The notes beneath the pieces were generated by a model. That model was given only the letters and a program-made list of their open reading frames with translations, was not told the origin of the DNA and did not search any database. A stretch of DNA of 39,444 bases from Nitrospira sp. SB0662_bin_26. GTDB taxonomy: Bacteria > Nitrospirota > Nitrospiria > Nitrospirales > UBA8639. Each line of letters starts with the position of its first letter. Position 1 is the stretch's first letter. Positions 24,753 through 34,310 of the stretch are shown here, one piece after another. The stretch spans positions 1-39,444 of the forward strand of contig VXOF01000060.1 in assembly GCA_009840285.1 (NCBI GenBank), in the 5' to 3' direction. A program made the position numbers and the translations under genes.

Positions 24753-27278
24753 TTACACGTTGCGCACCCAGACCTCCCACAAGCGGGACAAATTTTCCCA
24801 TTCGCGTGTCAGCGAATAATCGCTCAGTTCCAGAGGAACGGGGTGACGATCCGTCGTGCGACAGACCCGAAATTCTCCGGCATCCGGCTTCGCGGAAAAC
24901 ACGATCGCGCCGTGGGCATCAGTTCGGTAGATGGTCATATGCCCGTACGCCTGCAACACATCCTCGGCGGGATGCCCGTAACGATTTCCCCGACCCGCGG
25001 ACACCACCGAGATCTCCGCGTTCAGTTGTTGAATCCATTGTCGATTCAGTGAACTCTTGGCTCCATGATGCGGAATCTTGACCAGGATCGCTGACTCCAC
25101 CAACGGATGGCCGGTCAATCTGGCCAAGGCTTCGATTTCCGCATCAGCCGTCAACAGAATGGAGTGCTCGCCGCAAGTCAGACTCAGAACCACGGAGAGA
25201 TTGTTCAATTCCGATCCTCGAGAATCGTTCAACGTGGCGTCATCTTCCGGCAACGGCGGGTTCAGCGATATGAACCGACAGGGCCATTCCTGCTCCAACG
25301 TTTCTCCTTCCAGGGCAACACGTTCAACGAGTCCCTGTTTCGCAATCGTCTTTTGGAGGCGTTGATAAAAGGGGGTCGCTCGCCGAATCCCGTTACTCCA
25401 ATAGTGATCGACCTCGAAGTTGTCGATGATCCAAACAAGCCCGCCCACGTGATCCAATTGCGGATGAGTGGCAATCACGTGAGTCAACCGCCTGATGCCT
25501 CGATCCCACAAATACGGTCCCACCACCATGCGGCCGATGTCCCACCGTTCATAGGCGGCCCCGCCGTCAACCAGAATCGTGTCGCCGCCGGGAAGTTCGA
25601 TCACCGTGGCGTCGCCTTGCCCCACGTCCAGAAACGTCACGCGCAGCGCATCATCCTCAAACACGTGTCGCGGCGACCACGCCCACCACACCAGGCAGAA
25701 GATCAGCGCACTCACGCTGAGGCCCTGCACCGTCCTTTTCCGGCTAAGCAACGCTATCGCGAGACACAGATAGAAGCCTGCTATGGATAGGACCGACGGC
25801 GACGCCACGTGCCATTCGGCACCGGGAATCATGGCCAGCATGCCGACAACGGATGTCAAGCCGTCCATGAGTTCCTGATGAATCCAGCCGAAAGGCAAGT
25901 GCTCCAGCCCGCCGAACAAGACGAGCAGCGACGCACCGAGTCCCAACGGCACGACCAGCATGCCGACGAACGGTACGACAACCGCATTGGCAAAGAGGCC
26001 CAACCACGCCACCTGATTGAAATAGTACGCCACGAGCGGCACGGTCCCCACGGTGGCGGCAAGGGTCATCAACGCATACTGTTTTCCCCAATGTTTTACT
26101 TTGTCCGTGAAGGCCTGCGGGATCTCGCCTTCGTCGTCGTCGCTCGGACTCCATTGAAAGACCAGGGCAATAGCCAGGACGGAAATATACGAGAGTTGAA
26201 AAGACAGAGCGTACAGCGCCCCGGGATCGGCCAGTGTCGTACCCAACGCGGCGATAGCCAATGCAATGAGAATCCGTCGCTCATAACCGATCCACACCGC
26301 GAAGAGATACAACAGGATCATCAGCAGCGATCGAACGGTCGCAACGTGGGCGCCGGACAACAGCGTATAAAACAGGACCATGGGGACGGTGACCAGCACC
26401 GCAAGTTGCCTGGGAGTCAGGATACACGAGAGTCTTTCCAGCCACCGGACCGGCATGCGGCGAGTGAGCCCCCTCACGCCCAGGAACGAGACAAAGGCCA
26501 GCAATCCCAAATGTGAACCTGATATGGAAATGATGTGGACCGTCCCCGTCGTCATGAAATCGTCACGCACGTCCGGGGGAATATCGTTCTGCTCTCCGAC
26601 GATCATGCCCAGAAACAAACCGCGGGCCGGCTGTTGGAGCGTTGCAATGGCAGCTTGGCGCACCTGATTTCTCCCACGATCAACCTGCGACCATATCCAT
26701 TCACTCAAATCGAAGATGCCGGGAGGTTGCAGCTGTATTCTCTGAGGCCCTCTGACGGTCGCGACCGCGTGAATCCCGCGATCCCTGAGGTAGGCGCCGT
26801 AGTCGAATCCGCCGGGATTCCGTGTACCGAAAGGCCGGCGAATGCGAGCACGGACCGTGATCCTGTCGCCCCGAAATATATCCGTCTCCGGTTCACACTC
26901 GTGACCCGGCTTACACGGACGCCACGTCAAGCGCAGATTCCCACGGACTTCACGGCTCGCGCCGTCCTGTTGGACGGATTCCACAGCCACGATCATCGTC
27001 ATTCGGCCCGGACCATGCTCGACCGGTGCCGTCACGACGCCGGAAAGCGCCACCTCTTGCCGGCCGGTTTGAAACGGCAGATCAACCCCTTGATCCGTTC
27101 TCGCGTCCAGCAACCAATATCCCAAGCCGGTCAGGATACAAGCATATAGGATGAGTCCCTGTCTCTTGGAGAAATGCGCCGTCTTCTCAAACCAGGACAA
27201 CGCGCCGGCGACGGAGACCAGCAGGATCAGAATCGTGATTGGAAGAAAGAAAAGCCAGGACCCGAGCAGGAGTCCCAC
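24753..27278 (-). CDS. comEC: DNA uptake channel ComEC/Rec2
   Basis: An 841-residue polytopic membrane protein that forms the channel for single-stranded DNA import in natural transformation. Three parts are visible: an N-terminal membrane/DUF4131 region with an OB-like segment (about 70-190, EVALSGVVTAPVEHGPGRMT), the Competence domain (about 220-500, with GMIVGEQNDIPPDVRDDF and ISGSHLGLLAFV) and a C-terminal metallo-beta-lactamase-like domain with FLDVGQGDATVIE, HPQLDHVGG and IPHHGAKSS. All metal-site motifs are present, so it looks intact. The start is uncertain: GTG 27278 has no good ribosome binding site, and the 5' side borders a MITE-like insertion 150 bases away. Other competence genes are not in the window. 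Confidence 0.93.
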   Translation of the reverse strand: MGLLLGSWLFFLPITILILLVSVAGALSWFEKTAHFSKRQGLILYACILTGLGYWLLDARTDQGVDLPFQTGRQEVALSGVVTAPVEHGPGRMTMIVAVESVQQDGASREVRGNLRLTWRPCKPGHECEPETDIFRGDRITVRARIRRPFGTRNPGGFDYGAYLRDRGIHAVATVRGPQRIQLQPPGIFDLSEWIWSQVDRGRNQVRQAAIATLQQPARGLFLGMIVGEQNDIPPDVRDDFMTTGTVHIISISGSHLGLLAFVSFLGVRGLTRRMPVRWLERLSCILTPRQLAVLVTVPMVLFYTLLSGAHVATVRSLLMILLYLFAVWIGYERRILIALAIAALGTTLADPGALYALSFQLSYISVLAIALVFQWSPSDDDEGEIPQAFTDKVKHWGKQYALMTLAATVGTVPLVAYYFNQVAWLGLFANAVVVPFVGMLVVPLGLGASLLVLFGGLEHLPFGWIHQELMDGLTSVVGMLAMIPGAEWHVASPSVLSIAGFYLCLAIALLSRKRTVQGLSVSALIFCLVWWAWSPRHVFEDDALRVTFLDVGQGDATVIELPGGDTILVDGGAAYERWDIGRMVVGPYLWDRGIRRLTHVIATHPQLDHVGGLVWIIDNFEVDHYWSNGIRRATPFYQRLQKTIAKQGLVERVALEGETLEQEWPCRFISLNPPLPEDDATLNDSRGSELNNLSVVLSLTCGEHSILLTADAEIEALARLTGHPLVESAILVKIPHHGAKSSLNRQWIQQLNAEISVVSAGRGNRYGHPAEDVLQAYGHMTIYRTDAHGAIVFSAKPDAGEFRVCRTTDRHPVPLELSDYSLTREWENLSRLWEVWVRNV

Positions 27279-27429
27279 GAGGAAGGCAATAATGCCGGAG
27301 AGAAATACGCTAGAAAGGCACCCTGTTAATTTACGGCAATTTGGATCAAAGGGTCAATATTAGAGAGAATGCCTTCTCGCATTCATGAACGAACATCCCA
27401 TTCTTTGACGCGCGTTGCCTGCGAATTAT

Positions 27430-27571
27430 GGAACCTCTGATTTATTGTGATTGCGGGATGCAGGACAAGGCGTCCCGGAGCGAAACCCGAGGCTTATCAG
27501 AGAGATAGGTGAGGGTTGAGCGAGGACACAACGCAGCCCTGCGCCCGATAGTGCATTAAATCAGAGGTTCC
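27430..27571. mobile_element. Complete 142-bp MITE-like element (copy 2)
   Basis: The element begins GGAACCTCTGATTTA (27430-27444) and ends TAAATCAGAGGTTCC (27557-27571), perfect 15-bp terminal inverted repeats. TTAT immediately precedes (27426-27429) and follows (27572-27575) it, a 4-bp target duplication. Imperfect pairing continues inward from both ends for about 65 bases, so the single strand folds back on itself. It has no gene. The right end abuts the TAA stop of glmM, the duplicated TTAT supplying that stop. An IS5-like helper transposase is plausible from end style and duplication length. Confidence 0.85.
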
Positions 27572-28921
27572 TTATCCGATTACGGCCTTGACCACGCCAG
27601 CCAAGTCTTCCGCGACGGCTTTGATCTGCGAATCATCCCGGCCCTCAACCATGACCCGGACCAACGGCTCGGTTCCGGAATACCGCACCAGAATCCGTCC
27701 CGTCCCATTCAACCGTTCTTCACCGGATCGAATCGCTTCCCGCAACTCGGGGAGAGAGCCCAGGTCGGGTTTCCGGTTCACTTTCACCCCCAACAAAACT
27801 TGCGGAACGGTCTCGATACACCGGGTCAGCTCCGAGAGAGGAGAACCGGACCGCTTGACCAACTTGAGCATTTGCAGGCCGGAAATCAGACCGTCTCCGG
27901 TCGTATTATAGTCGAGAAAAATGACGTGTCCCGATTGTTCTCCTCCCAGGTTATAGCCCTCGGCCAACATGCGTTCCAAGATGGACCGGTCGCCAACGGG
28001 GGTCCGGATCAGATTGATTCCGTTCTTTTGCATGGCCAATTCAAACCCGAAATTCGTCATGACCGTTCCGACGACGGTATCGCGATTGAGCCCGCCGCGT
28101 CGCTGCAAATCCAAAGCAAAGGCGGCCAGGGCCTGATCGCCATGCACCACGCCACCCTCTTCGTTCACAAACACGGCCCGGTCCGCGTCGCCGTCCAAGG
28201 CAATCCCCACGTCGCCTCGACGCGCACGAACGGCCTCCTGCAGTCGCTCCGGGTAGAGGGCTCCATACCCCGCGTTGATGTTTGTGCCGTCCGGTTCGTC
28301 TCCGATGACGGACACGTCGGCACCCAATTCCCGTACGACCTTGGGAAAGACCGAATACGCGGCGCCATGGGCACAGTCGATGACCACCTTCATCCCCTGA
28401 TAATCCATTTCGCGCGGCAGGGACCGTTTCACGAATTCGATATAGCGTCCTTCGGCATCGTCAATGCGAAACGCCTTGCCGATTTCATCGGCCGTGGGAC
28501 GAAGATGTTCGATCTCGTTCGTCACGATCAATTCTTCAATGCGTGATTCCAGTTCATCGGGAAGTTTGAAGCCGTCGTGTGAAAAAAACTTGATCCCGTT
28601 ATCCTGGTAGGGATTGTGGGAGGCGGAAATCATCACCCCCGCGTCGGCTCGGAGGCTGCGCGTCAAAAAGGCCACGCCCGGCGAAGGCATCGGCCCGACC
28701 AGCAAGACGTCGACCCCCATGGAACAAATGCCGGAGATCAGTGCCGATTCCAACATGTAGCCGGACAGCCGGGTGTCTTTGCCGATCACGATTTGATGGT
28801 GCCCTGCCCGTCCCTTGAACACGTAGGCCACGGCCCTACCCAACTTCAGCACCGTTTCACTGTTCATAGGCTCCAGGTTGGCAACGCCCCGTACCCCGTC
28901 GGTTCCGAATAATTTCCGCAC
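27572..28921 (-). CDS. glmM: Phosphoglucosamine mutase
   Basis: A 449-residue enzyme converting glucosamine-6-phosphate to glucosamine-1-phosphate for UDP-GlcNAc, peptidoglycan and LPS synthesis. The active phosphoserine is S101 in ISASHNPYQDNGIK, the metal loop is DGDADRA, and the sugar-specificity loop GGEQSGHVIF and phosphate site RYSGTEPLVRV are intact. I start at GTG 28921 (MRKLFGTDGVRG), directly after AGGAGG; the upstream TTG 28951 would add ten unrelated residues. It lies 26 bases after folP. Its stop codon coincides with the target duplication of a MITE-like element. Confidence 0.96.
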   Translation of the reverse strand: MRKLFGTDGVRGVANLEPMNSETVLKLGRAVAYVFKGRAGHHQIVIGKDTRLSGYMLESALISGICSMGVDVLLVGPMPSPGVAFLTRSLRADAGVMISASHNPYQDNGIKFFSHDGFKLPDELESRIEELIVTNEIEHLRPTADEIGKAFRIDDAEGRYIEFVKRSLPREMDYQGMKVVIDCAHGAAYSVFPKVVRELGADVSVIGDEPDGTNINAGYGALYPERLQEAVRARRGDVGIALDGDADRAVFVNEEGGVVHGDQALAAFALDLQRRGGLNRDTVVGTVMTNFGFELAMQKNGINLIRTPVGDRSILERMLAEGYNLGGEQSGHVIFLDYNTTGDGLISGLQMLKLVKRSGSPLSELTRCIETVPQVLLGVKVNRKPDLGSLPELREAIRSGEERLNGTGRILVRYSGTEPLVRVMVEGRDDSQIKAVAEDLAGVVKAVIG

Positions 28922-28947
28922 TTGACCTCCTGACACAATGTCTCCTT

Positions 28948-29799
28948 TCAAGTCTGGGCAATAGCTTCCGACATTCGCACCACCTCCCGGATCGACCCGA
29001 CGTCATGCACGCGAATGATCCTGGCTCCACCCAACACCGCGGCCGCCACGGCCGCGGCAGTTCCCATGATGCGTTGCGCCACGGGTTGACCGGTGACCGT
29101 CCCGATGAAGGATTTATTCGACACGCCGATCAGAACGGGACGACCCAACTGCTGCAATGAGCCGAGGCCTTTCAGTAAGGATAGATTCTGTTGTTCGTTT
29201 TTTGCAAACCCGATCCCCGGATCGATCAACATGTGCTCGCGAGCGATCCCGATTTCCTCGGCATGGTCCATGCGACTTCCCAAATAATCGCGTACATCCT
29301 CGACCACGTTGTCGTATTGGCAATGCTGCTGCATCGTCTGGGGCGTACCTCGCATATGCATCAGGACCAGCCCTGCTTTGGTCCGTGCAACCACGCCACC
29401 CATCCGGGAATCATGCTCCAACGCGCTGATATCGTTGATGATCACTGCGCCCCAGTCGATCGCCCGTTCGGCGACCCCGGCTTTCCGAGTGTCGATGGAG
29501 AGTGGAACCGTCGCTCGTTTTCCGATGGCCTCCATGACCGGCTTCAATCGACGAATTTCCTCTTGTTCATCAATAGCCTGTGAACCGGGACGCGTCGATT
29601 CGGCACCGATGTCTACCAGATCGGCCCCTTCACTCACCATCCGTTCAACATGAGCCAGGGCGCGTTGAGGATCGAGAAAGTGCCCGCCGTCGGAAAAAGA
29701 ATCCGGGGTCACGTTCAGTATGCCCATCACCAGGACGTGACGGGAACAGGGAATCCTGACGTGGCAGGCTTGCAGGTACGCGGAGCGGATTTCATCCAT
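28948..29799 (-). CDS. folP: Dihydropteroate synthase
   Basis: A 283-residue TIM-barrel enzyme joining p-aminobenzoate to hydroxymethyl-dihydropterin diphosphate in folate synthesis. The pterin loop MGILNVTPDSFSDGG, loop 2 DIGAESTRPGS, DTRKAGVAERAI, NDISALEHD and GVSNKSFIG are all present. GGAG sits 8 bases before ATG 29799; an upstream in-frame start is not supported. Upstream, GCCCGGT-CAAC-ACCGGGC (29825-29842) forms a perfect 7-bp stem hairpin without T-run between ftsH and folP. folP is followed by glmM after 26 bases, as in many bacteria (ftsH-folP-glmM). Confidence 0.96.
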   Translation of the reverse strand: MDEIRSAYLQACHVRIPCSRHVLVMGILNVTPDSFSDGGHFLDPQRALAHVERMVSEGADLVDIGAESTRPGSQAIDEQEEIRRLKPVMEAIGKRATVPLSIDTRKAGVAERAIDWGAVIINDISALEHDSRMGGVVARTKAGLVLMHMRGTPQTMQQHCQYDNVVEDVRDYLGSRMDHAEEIGIAREHMLIDPGIGFAKNEQQNLSLLKGLGSLQQLGRPVLIGVSNKSFIGTVTGQPVAQRIMGTAAAVAAAVLGGARIIRVHDVGSIREVVRMSEAIAQT

Positions 29800-29954
29800 G
29801 GGGAAAACTCCGATTCGAGGAAGGGCCCGGTCAACACCGGGCAAGGGTCATTCACGATGAAGGCCGGTAACGCCTAAAAATCGACTGCCGGTGAGAAGAA
29901 GAACGCGAATACCCAAAGAAGGCAGGGATGGGGTGTATCAAAAGCAGGATGCCG

Positions 29955-31772
29955 TCACACTTGCGCCGGCTCTCGTACGATGGTCCCGCGATTGATGATC
30001 TGATCGATTTCCAAGGAATCCAGGACTTCCTTCTCAAGAAGGGCTTCGGCCAAAGCCCGAAGGGTATGAATATGTTCCGTGAGCATGCGCTTCGTCCGCT
30101 CGTAGGCTTCCACGATCAACCGTTTGACTTCATGGTCGATTTCCAAAGCCACTTGCTCACTGAAGTCCCGACGTGCCGTGATCTCCCGACCCAGGAAAAT
30201 CTCCTCATCTTTTTTGCCGAAAGTCAACGGTCCCAATTTGTCGCTCATGCCCCATTCACACACCATTTTCCTGGCAAGTTCGGTGGCCCGTTCAATGTCG
30301 TTTCCCGCACCGGTGGTGACGTTTTTCAAAATCAACTCTTCGGCCACGCGGCCACCCAGCAAAATTGACAGGGTGTTATACAAGAAATCCTCGGAATAGC
30401 TGTGCCGGTCATCGATGGGAAGCTGCATGGTCATGCCCATCGCACGCCCCCTGGGAATGATCGTCACTTTGTGGACCGGGTCGGCGCCCGGCAATAACTT
30501 GGCCATGAGGGCGTGACCCGCCTCATGATACGCCGTGGTGCGCTTTTCGTCTTCGCTCAGAACCAGACTCTTGCGCTCGGCCCCCATCATGACTTTATCT
30601 TTGGCATTTTCAAAATCGACGAGTTCCACCAACTTCTTGTCCAGTCGCGCAGCCCAGAGCGCCGCCTCGTTGACGAGATTTTCCAAATCAGCCCCTGAAA
30701 AACCGGGCGTCCCCCTGGCAATTTGCTCGAGGTTCACGTCTGACGCCACTGGCACCTTCTTCGTGTGGACCTTGAGAATTTCCACGCGACCCCGCACGTC
30801 GGGACGATTGACCACCACCTGTCGATCGAACCGGCCTGGCCGCAACAAGGCAGGATCGAGGACGTCGGGACGGTTCGTCGCGGCGACGAGAATCACGCCT
30901 TCCGTCGTGTCGAATCCATCCATCTCCACGAGTAATTGGTTCAAGGTCTGTTCCCGCTCATCGTGACCGCCACCCAGGCCCGCGCCGCGCAACCGGCCGA
31001 CGGCATCGATTTCGTCAATGAAAATGATACAGGGTGCATGCTTCTTCCCCTGTTCAAAGAGGTCACGCACGCGGGACGCGCCCACGCCCACGAACATTTC
31101 CACAAAATCGGACCCGCTGATGCTGAAAAACGGGACTCCCGCTTCTCCGGCAATGGCTTTCGCCAACAGAGTCTTTCCCGTTCCCGGAGGGCCGACGATC
31201 AACACCCCTTTGGGGATGCGCCCACCGAGTTTTTGAAATTTTTGCGGATCTTTCAAAAATTCAATGATTTCAACGACTTCTTCCTTGGCCTCTTCCACGC
31301 CGGCCACGTCGGCAAAGGTCACCTTTTTCTTTTCCTCGGTCAGGAGACGCGCTCGACTTTTCCCGAACGAAAGGGCCCGATTGCCGCCGATCTGCATTTG
31401 CCGCATGAGGAAAAACCATAATCCCAGGAACAGAATAAACGGTCCCCACGTCACGAGAAACGTGATATACCAGGGACTTTCATCGGGCGGCTTGGCTTCG
31501 ATCTGTACCGACTGCTCTCTCAGGGCCTTGACCAGATCCGGATATTCAACGGTATAGGTCCGAATCCGGTTGCCATCCTTTAAAATCGCACTGATATGGC
31601 TGTCCTTCATGGTGACCTTGGAAATCTCTCCCCGCTCGAGGTGGGCCATGAAGTCACTGAAGATCACTTCCTCTTCGGGCGGCTGGGACGGCACGGTGAA
31701 CAGGTTGAACAACAGGATCATGAACAGCCCGACCACCACCCAAAACAGCAAATTTTTAACGCGAGAATTCAT
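29955..31772 (-). CDS. ftsH: ATP-dependent zinc metalloprotease FtsH
   Basis: A 605-residue inner-membrane AAA+ protease that extracts and degrades membrane and short-lived cytoplasmic proteins. Two membrane segments (about 6-25 and 101-123) flank the periplasmic domain. Walker A is GPPGTGKT (194-201), Walker B FIDEID (251-256), the pore residues FVGVG (227-231), the second region of homology [20 protein letters not shown], and the zinc site HEAGH (416-420). ATG 31772 is chosen because AAGGA lies upstream and the first helix follows directly. A probable promoter at 31839-31867 suggests independent expression within the hem-tilS-ftsH-folP-glmM array. Confidence 0.97.
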   Translation of the reverse strand: MNSRVKNLLFWVVVGLFMILLFNLFTVPSQPPEEEVIFSDFMAHLERGEISKVTMKDSHISAILKDGNRIRTYTVEYPDLVKALREQSVQIEAKPPDESPWYITFLVTWGPFILFLGLWFFLMRQMQIGGNRALSFGKSRARLLTEEKKKVTFADVAGVEEAKEEVVEIIEFLKDPQKFQKLGGRIPKGVLIVGPPGTGKTLLAKAIAGEAGVPFFSISGSDFVEMFVGVGASRVRDLFEQGKKHAPCIIFIDEIDAVGRLRGAGLGGGHDEREQTLNQLLVEMDGFDTTEGVILVAATNRPDVLDPALLRPGRFDRQVVVNRPDVRGRVEILKVHTKKVPVASDVNLEQIARGTPGFSGADLENLVNEAALWAARLDKKLVELVDFENAKDKVMMGAERKSLVLSEDEKRTTAYHEAGHALMAKLLPGADPVHKVTIIPRGRAMGMTMQLPIDDRHSYSEDFLYNTLSILLGGRVAEELILKNVTTGAGNDIERATELARKMVCEWGMSDKLGPLTFGKKDEEIFLGREITARRDFSEQVALEIDHEVKRLIVEAYERTKRMLTEHIHTLRALAEALLEKEVLDSLEIDQIINRGTIVREPAQV

Positions 31773-31838
31773 GAAAATGCGTTCCTTCTCTTTCTCAACC
31801 TTCCCGGGCAAACCGAAATCGTTGCGATAACATCAGAA

Positions 31839-31867
31839 ATACTACCATGAGGATCGAGCATCTGCAA
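31839..31867 (-). promoter_or_regulatory. Candidate promoter of ftsH
   Basis: On the minus strand TTGCAG (31867-31862) and TAGTAT (31844-31839) are 17 bases apart in the 157-base gap between tilS and ftsH. The leader to ftsH would be about 60 bases. The -35 is only a partial match. Confidence 0.4.
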
Positions 31868-31929
31868 CCTACTGCCCTTTACGTAAGCCCTCACTGGATG
31901 GGACGTTAAGGCGGTGAACTTGGTCTTCC

Positions 31930-33351
31930 TCACGCCTTTCTTCCGGCTGCACGAATCCGGACAACGGCAACGCGCCTGGTTTCCTCGGTCACTCGAAACC
32001 GATGGTCGGACCGATACCCCCCGACCCACAGAATCCCTTCAGGCGCCACCACGAGAGGCACGGCGCTTCGATCAGCTTGATAAATTTTTGCATCAGAGAA
32101 AAAATCCTGAAGCTTCTTTCGTCGTCCTCCCATTCCATAAGGGAAAAAGTAGTCCCCGGGCTTCCAGGATCGAACGACCAACTCGTGACTGAATCGATCC
32201 GCATCCAGGTAGGCCACGGAATCATTCCGCCGGGACGGGATCGTCTTCGTCACCGTGATTCTTCCTACAATCGTCTGACCCGTGACCGGCCAACGGACCG
32301 ACCCCGGGAAAGGCCAGACACAGGACCATCCGTGTTGCAGGCGAGTGTTCCGGCCTGCTTTCACGAACGTCACCCGGTCGTATTGCCTCACGGCCTCCAA
32401 ACCGGCAAAACAACCGGATGAACCCGATGTTCCGTGAACGACGTGCTGTAACAGCGTCTCCACGGTCTCGAACCCAAGCGGACTCGGCTTGACCCACAAC
32501 GTTCCCACCATCAACAGGATCATTCTTCTTTGAAGGGAGACGGGAAAGGTCAAAAGACGCGAACGGCTCCATACGACGCGATCCTTCGTGCGGCTGACCT
32601 CCACCGATTCCAGCGCGGCCTTTGCCGCCTCATCCAGATACTGATGTTCCTCTCGCAGGATGACGGCCTGCCGGGACAGGACGCTGACGATGTTGGGATT
32701 GAACGTTTTCAGCAGGGGAATCAATTCGCGGCGAAGGCGGTTTCTGGTGTATTTCGGGTTGTCATTACTCGAATCGACGCGGAACTCACAGCGTTTCTCA
32801 TCAAGGTACGACAAGATTTCAGGCCGGCTCACCGTCAAGAACGGCCGGATGACGCATGGTTCCCGTTGAGACGGCATGCCCGATAGCCCGGCAAGCCCGG
32901 CCCCGCGAAGCATCGACAGCAGCACGGTTTCCGCCTGGTCGTCCTGCGTATGCCCGACCGCGACTTTGGTGCCGCCCCATTCCCGGGTGACGGCCTGCAA
33001 CTGGGTGTATCTCTTCTCCCGTGCTACGGCCTGGACCGACTCCCCTTTTCGTTTTCCGAGAATCGATTTCAGATTGAGCTGTTTCAAGAAAAAAGGAAGG
33101 CCCAACTGCCCGGCGAGTTGCTCGACAAACGTCGCATCCTCCAGGGACTCCTTTCCACGCAACCCATGATCAACGTGGGCGACGGCCAACGTCAGATCCA
33201 GGTGATCCCGCCAGGCAGACAGCACCTGCAAGAGAGCAACGGAATCCGCCCCTCCGGACACGGCCACCACGACCCGGTCTCCGGGAGACAAGAGGCCGAG
33301 TTGCCTGACGTGTTTCAAGAGTTTGTGTTCAAAAGCCGACAGAGCGGGCAT
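31930..33351 (-). CDS. tilS: tRNA(Ile)-lysidine synthase
   Basis: A 473-residue enzyme that adds lysine to C34 of the CAU-anticodon tRNA(Ile), switching it to read AUA. The N-terminal PP-loop ATPase has VAVSGGADSVALL near residues 29-41, then VDHGLRG and VGHTQDDQAETVL. The C-terminal substrate-binding region includes VRSWKPGDYFFPYGMGG. Length fits the long form with TilS and TilS_C domains. The ATG at 33351 is preferred over GTG 33360; a GGTGG lies before it. It lies 35 bases after ribF and directly precedes ftsH, a common order (tilS-ftsH). Confidence 0.94.
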   Translation of the reverse strand: MPALSAFEHKLLKHVRQLGLLSPGDRVVVAVSGGADSVALLQVLSAWRDHLDLTLAVAHVDHGLRGKESLEDATFVEQLAGQLGLPFFLKQLNLKSILGKRKGESVQAVAREKRYTQLQAVTREWGGTKVAVGHTQDDQAETVLLSMLRGAGLAGLSGMPSQREPCVIRPFLTVSRPEILSYLDEKRCEFRVDSSNDNPKYTRNRLRRELIPLLKTFNPNIVSVLSRQAVILREEHQYLDEAAKAALESVEVSRTKDRVVWSRSRLLTFPVSLQRRMILLMVGTLWVKPSPLGFETVETLLQHVVHGTSGSSGCFAGLEAVRQYDRVTFVKAGRNTRLQHGWSCVWPFPGSVRWPVTGQTIVGRITVTKTIPSRRNDSVAYLDADRFSHELVVRSWKPGDYFFPYGMGGRRKKLQDFFSDAKIYQADRSAVPLVVAPEGILWVGGYRSDHRFRVTEETRRVAVVRIRAAGRKA

Positions 33352-33386
33352 GATCGCCACCGGCAGTGATTGATGGACTGTTCGAT

Positions 33387-34310
33387 TTATGCGGCAAACA
33401 CGCGCCTGGTCTGCTGAACGTCCTGAGCGATTCGTTCGGCAAGCTGCCCGGAATCGTCAAACCGTTCATCGCCTCGAATGTATTGTAAGAATTGAACTTC
33501 AATGGCTTGTCCATACAGTTCACAGGCGCCATCCAGAACATGCACTTCCAGTAATCGTTCGCCCTCTCCGAACGTGGGACGTGTCCCGATGTAACTCACC
33601 GCGGGAGAGGCCGCCTCCTGCCACACCATCTTTGTGGCATACACCCCATCGGGCGGAAGAACCCGGTCTTTGTCAGGCCGAAGATTGGCCGTGCGATAGC
33701 CCAACCCCTGCCCGCGACGTTCGCCTTCAATCACCGTGCCTTTCAGGGAATACGGACGTCCCAGACATTGCATCGCCTGTTCCATCTTCCCTGCCCGGAC
33801 AAACTGGCGAATACGTGTCGAGCTCACGATCGCTTCCCGGGAACTCACGGGTTTGAGGAGATGAACCCGGAACCCGGCTTGTCCGGCCAACTCCCGCAGG
33901 GTATCCGTGTTGCCCGCCCGGTTCTTGCCGAAGACAAAATGCTCCCCTACGAACAGATCTTTGACGCCCAGCCCATCCTTGAGGATCGACCACACAAACT
34001 CCCGTGGGCTCAAAGCGGCAAACTCTTGGGTGAAAGGCAACACCACGAGATGCTCGACGCCCTGCGCCTCGAACCAAGCCAACTTTTCCGAAGGGGACGT
34101 CAAGAATTGAAAGGTGGTTCCGGGACTCAACACCAACACCGGATGGGGATCAAAGGTCAACACCATCGGCGTACCCCGTCGTTCACGAGCACATTGAACG
34201 ACGGTAGCCAGCAATTCTCGATGTCCGACGTGCTGCCCGTCAAAATTGCCGATGGTCAGAACCGGATTGGACGACAAAGGAGGCTCTGGAAGCCCGTGCG
34301 AAACCTTCAT
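33387..34310 (-). CDS. ribF: Bifunctional riboflavin kinase/FAD synthetase
   Basis: A 307-residue enzyme making FMN and then FAD from riboflavin. The N-terminal adenylyltransferase part has [24 protein letters not shown] and SSTRIRQFV; the C-terminal kinase part has [27 protein letters not shown] with TAN and PDGVYAT, then [23 protein letters not shown] 34310 overlaps the hemB stop as ATGA, so translation is coupled to hemB and the start is well fixed. Linking FAD supply to haem synthesis fits the flavoprotein-rich window, but the association may be fortuitous. Confidence 0.95.
   Translation of the reverse strand: MKVSHGLPEPPLSSNPVLTIGNFDGQHVGHRELLATVVQCARERRGTPMVLTFDPHPVLVLSPGTTFQFLTSPSEKLAWFEAQGVEHLVVLPFTQEFAALSPREFVWSILKDGLGVKDLFVGEHFVFGKNRAGNTDTLRELAGQAGFRVHLLKPVSSREAIVSSTRIRQFVRAGKMEQAMQCLGRPYSLKGTVIEGERRGQGLGYRTANLRPDKDRVLPPDGVYATKMVWQEAASPAVSYIGTRPTFGEGERLLEVHVLDGACELYGQAIEVQFLQYIRGDERFDDSGQLAERIAQDVQQTRRVFAA

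Noticed and set aside
27279-27429. Separate gene between comEC and the MITE-like element
   Set aside because: Only short frames; the region holds a GAATGC/GCATTC stem and possibly the comEC promoter (TTGACC on the minus strand), none strong enough to list.
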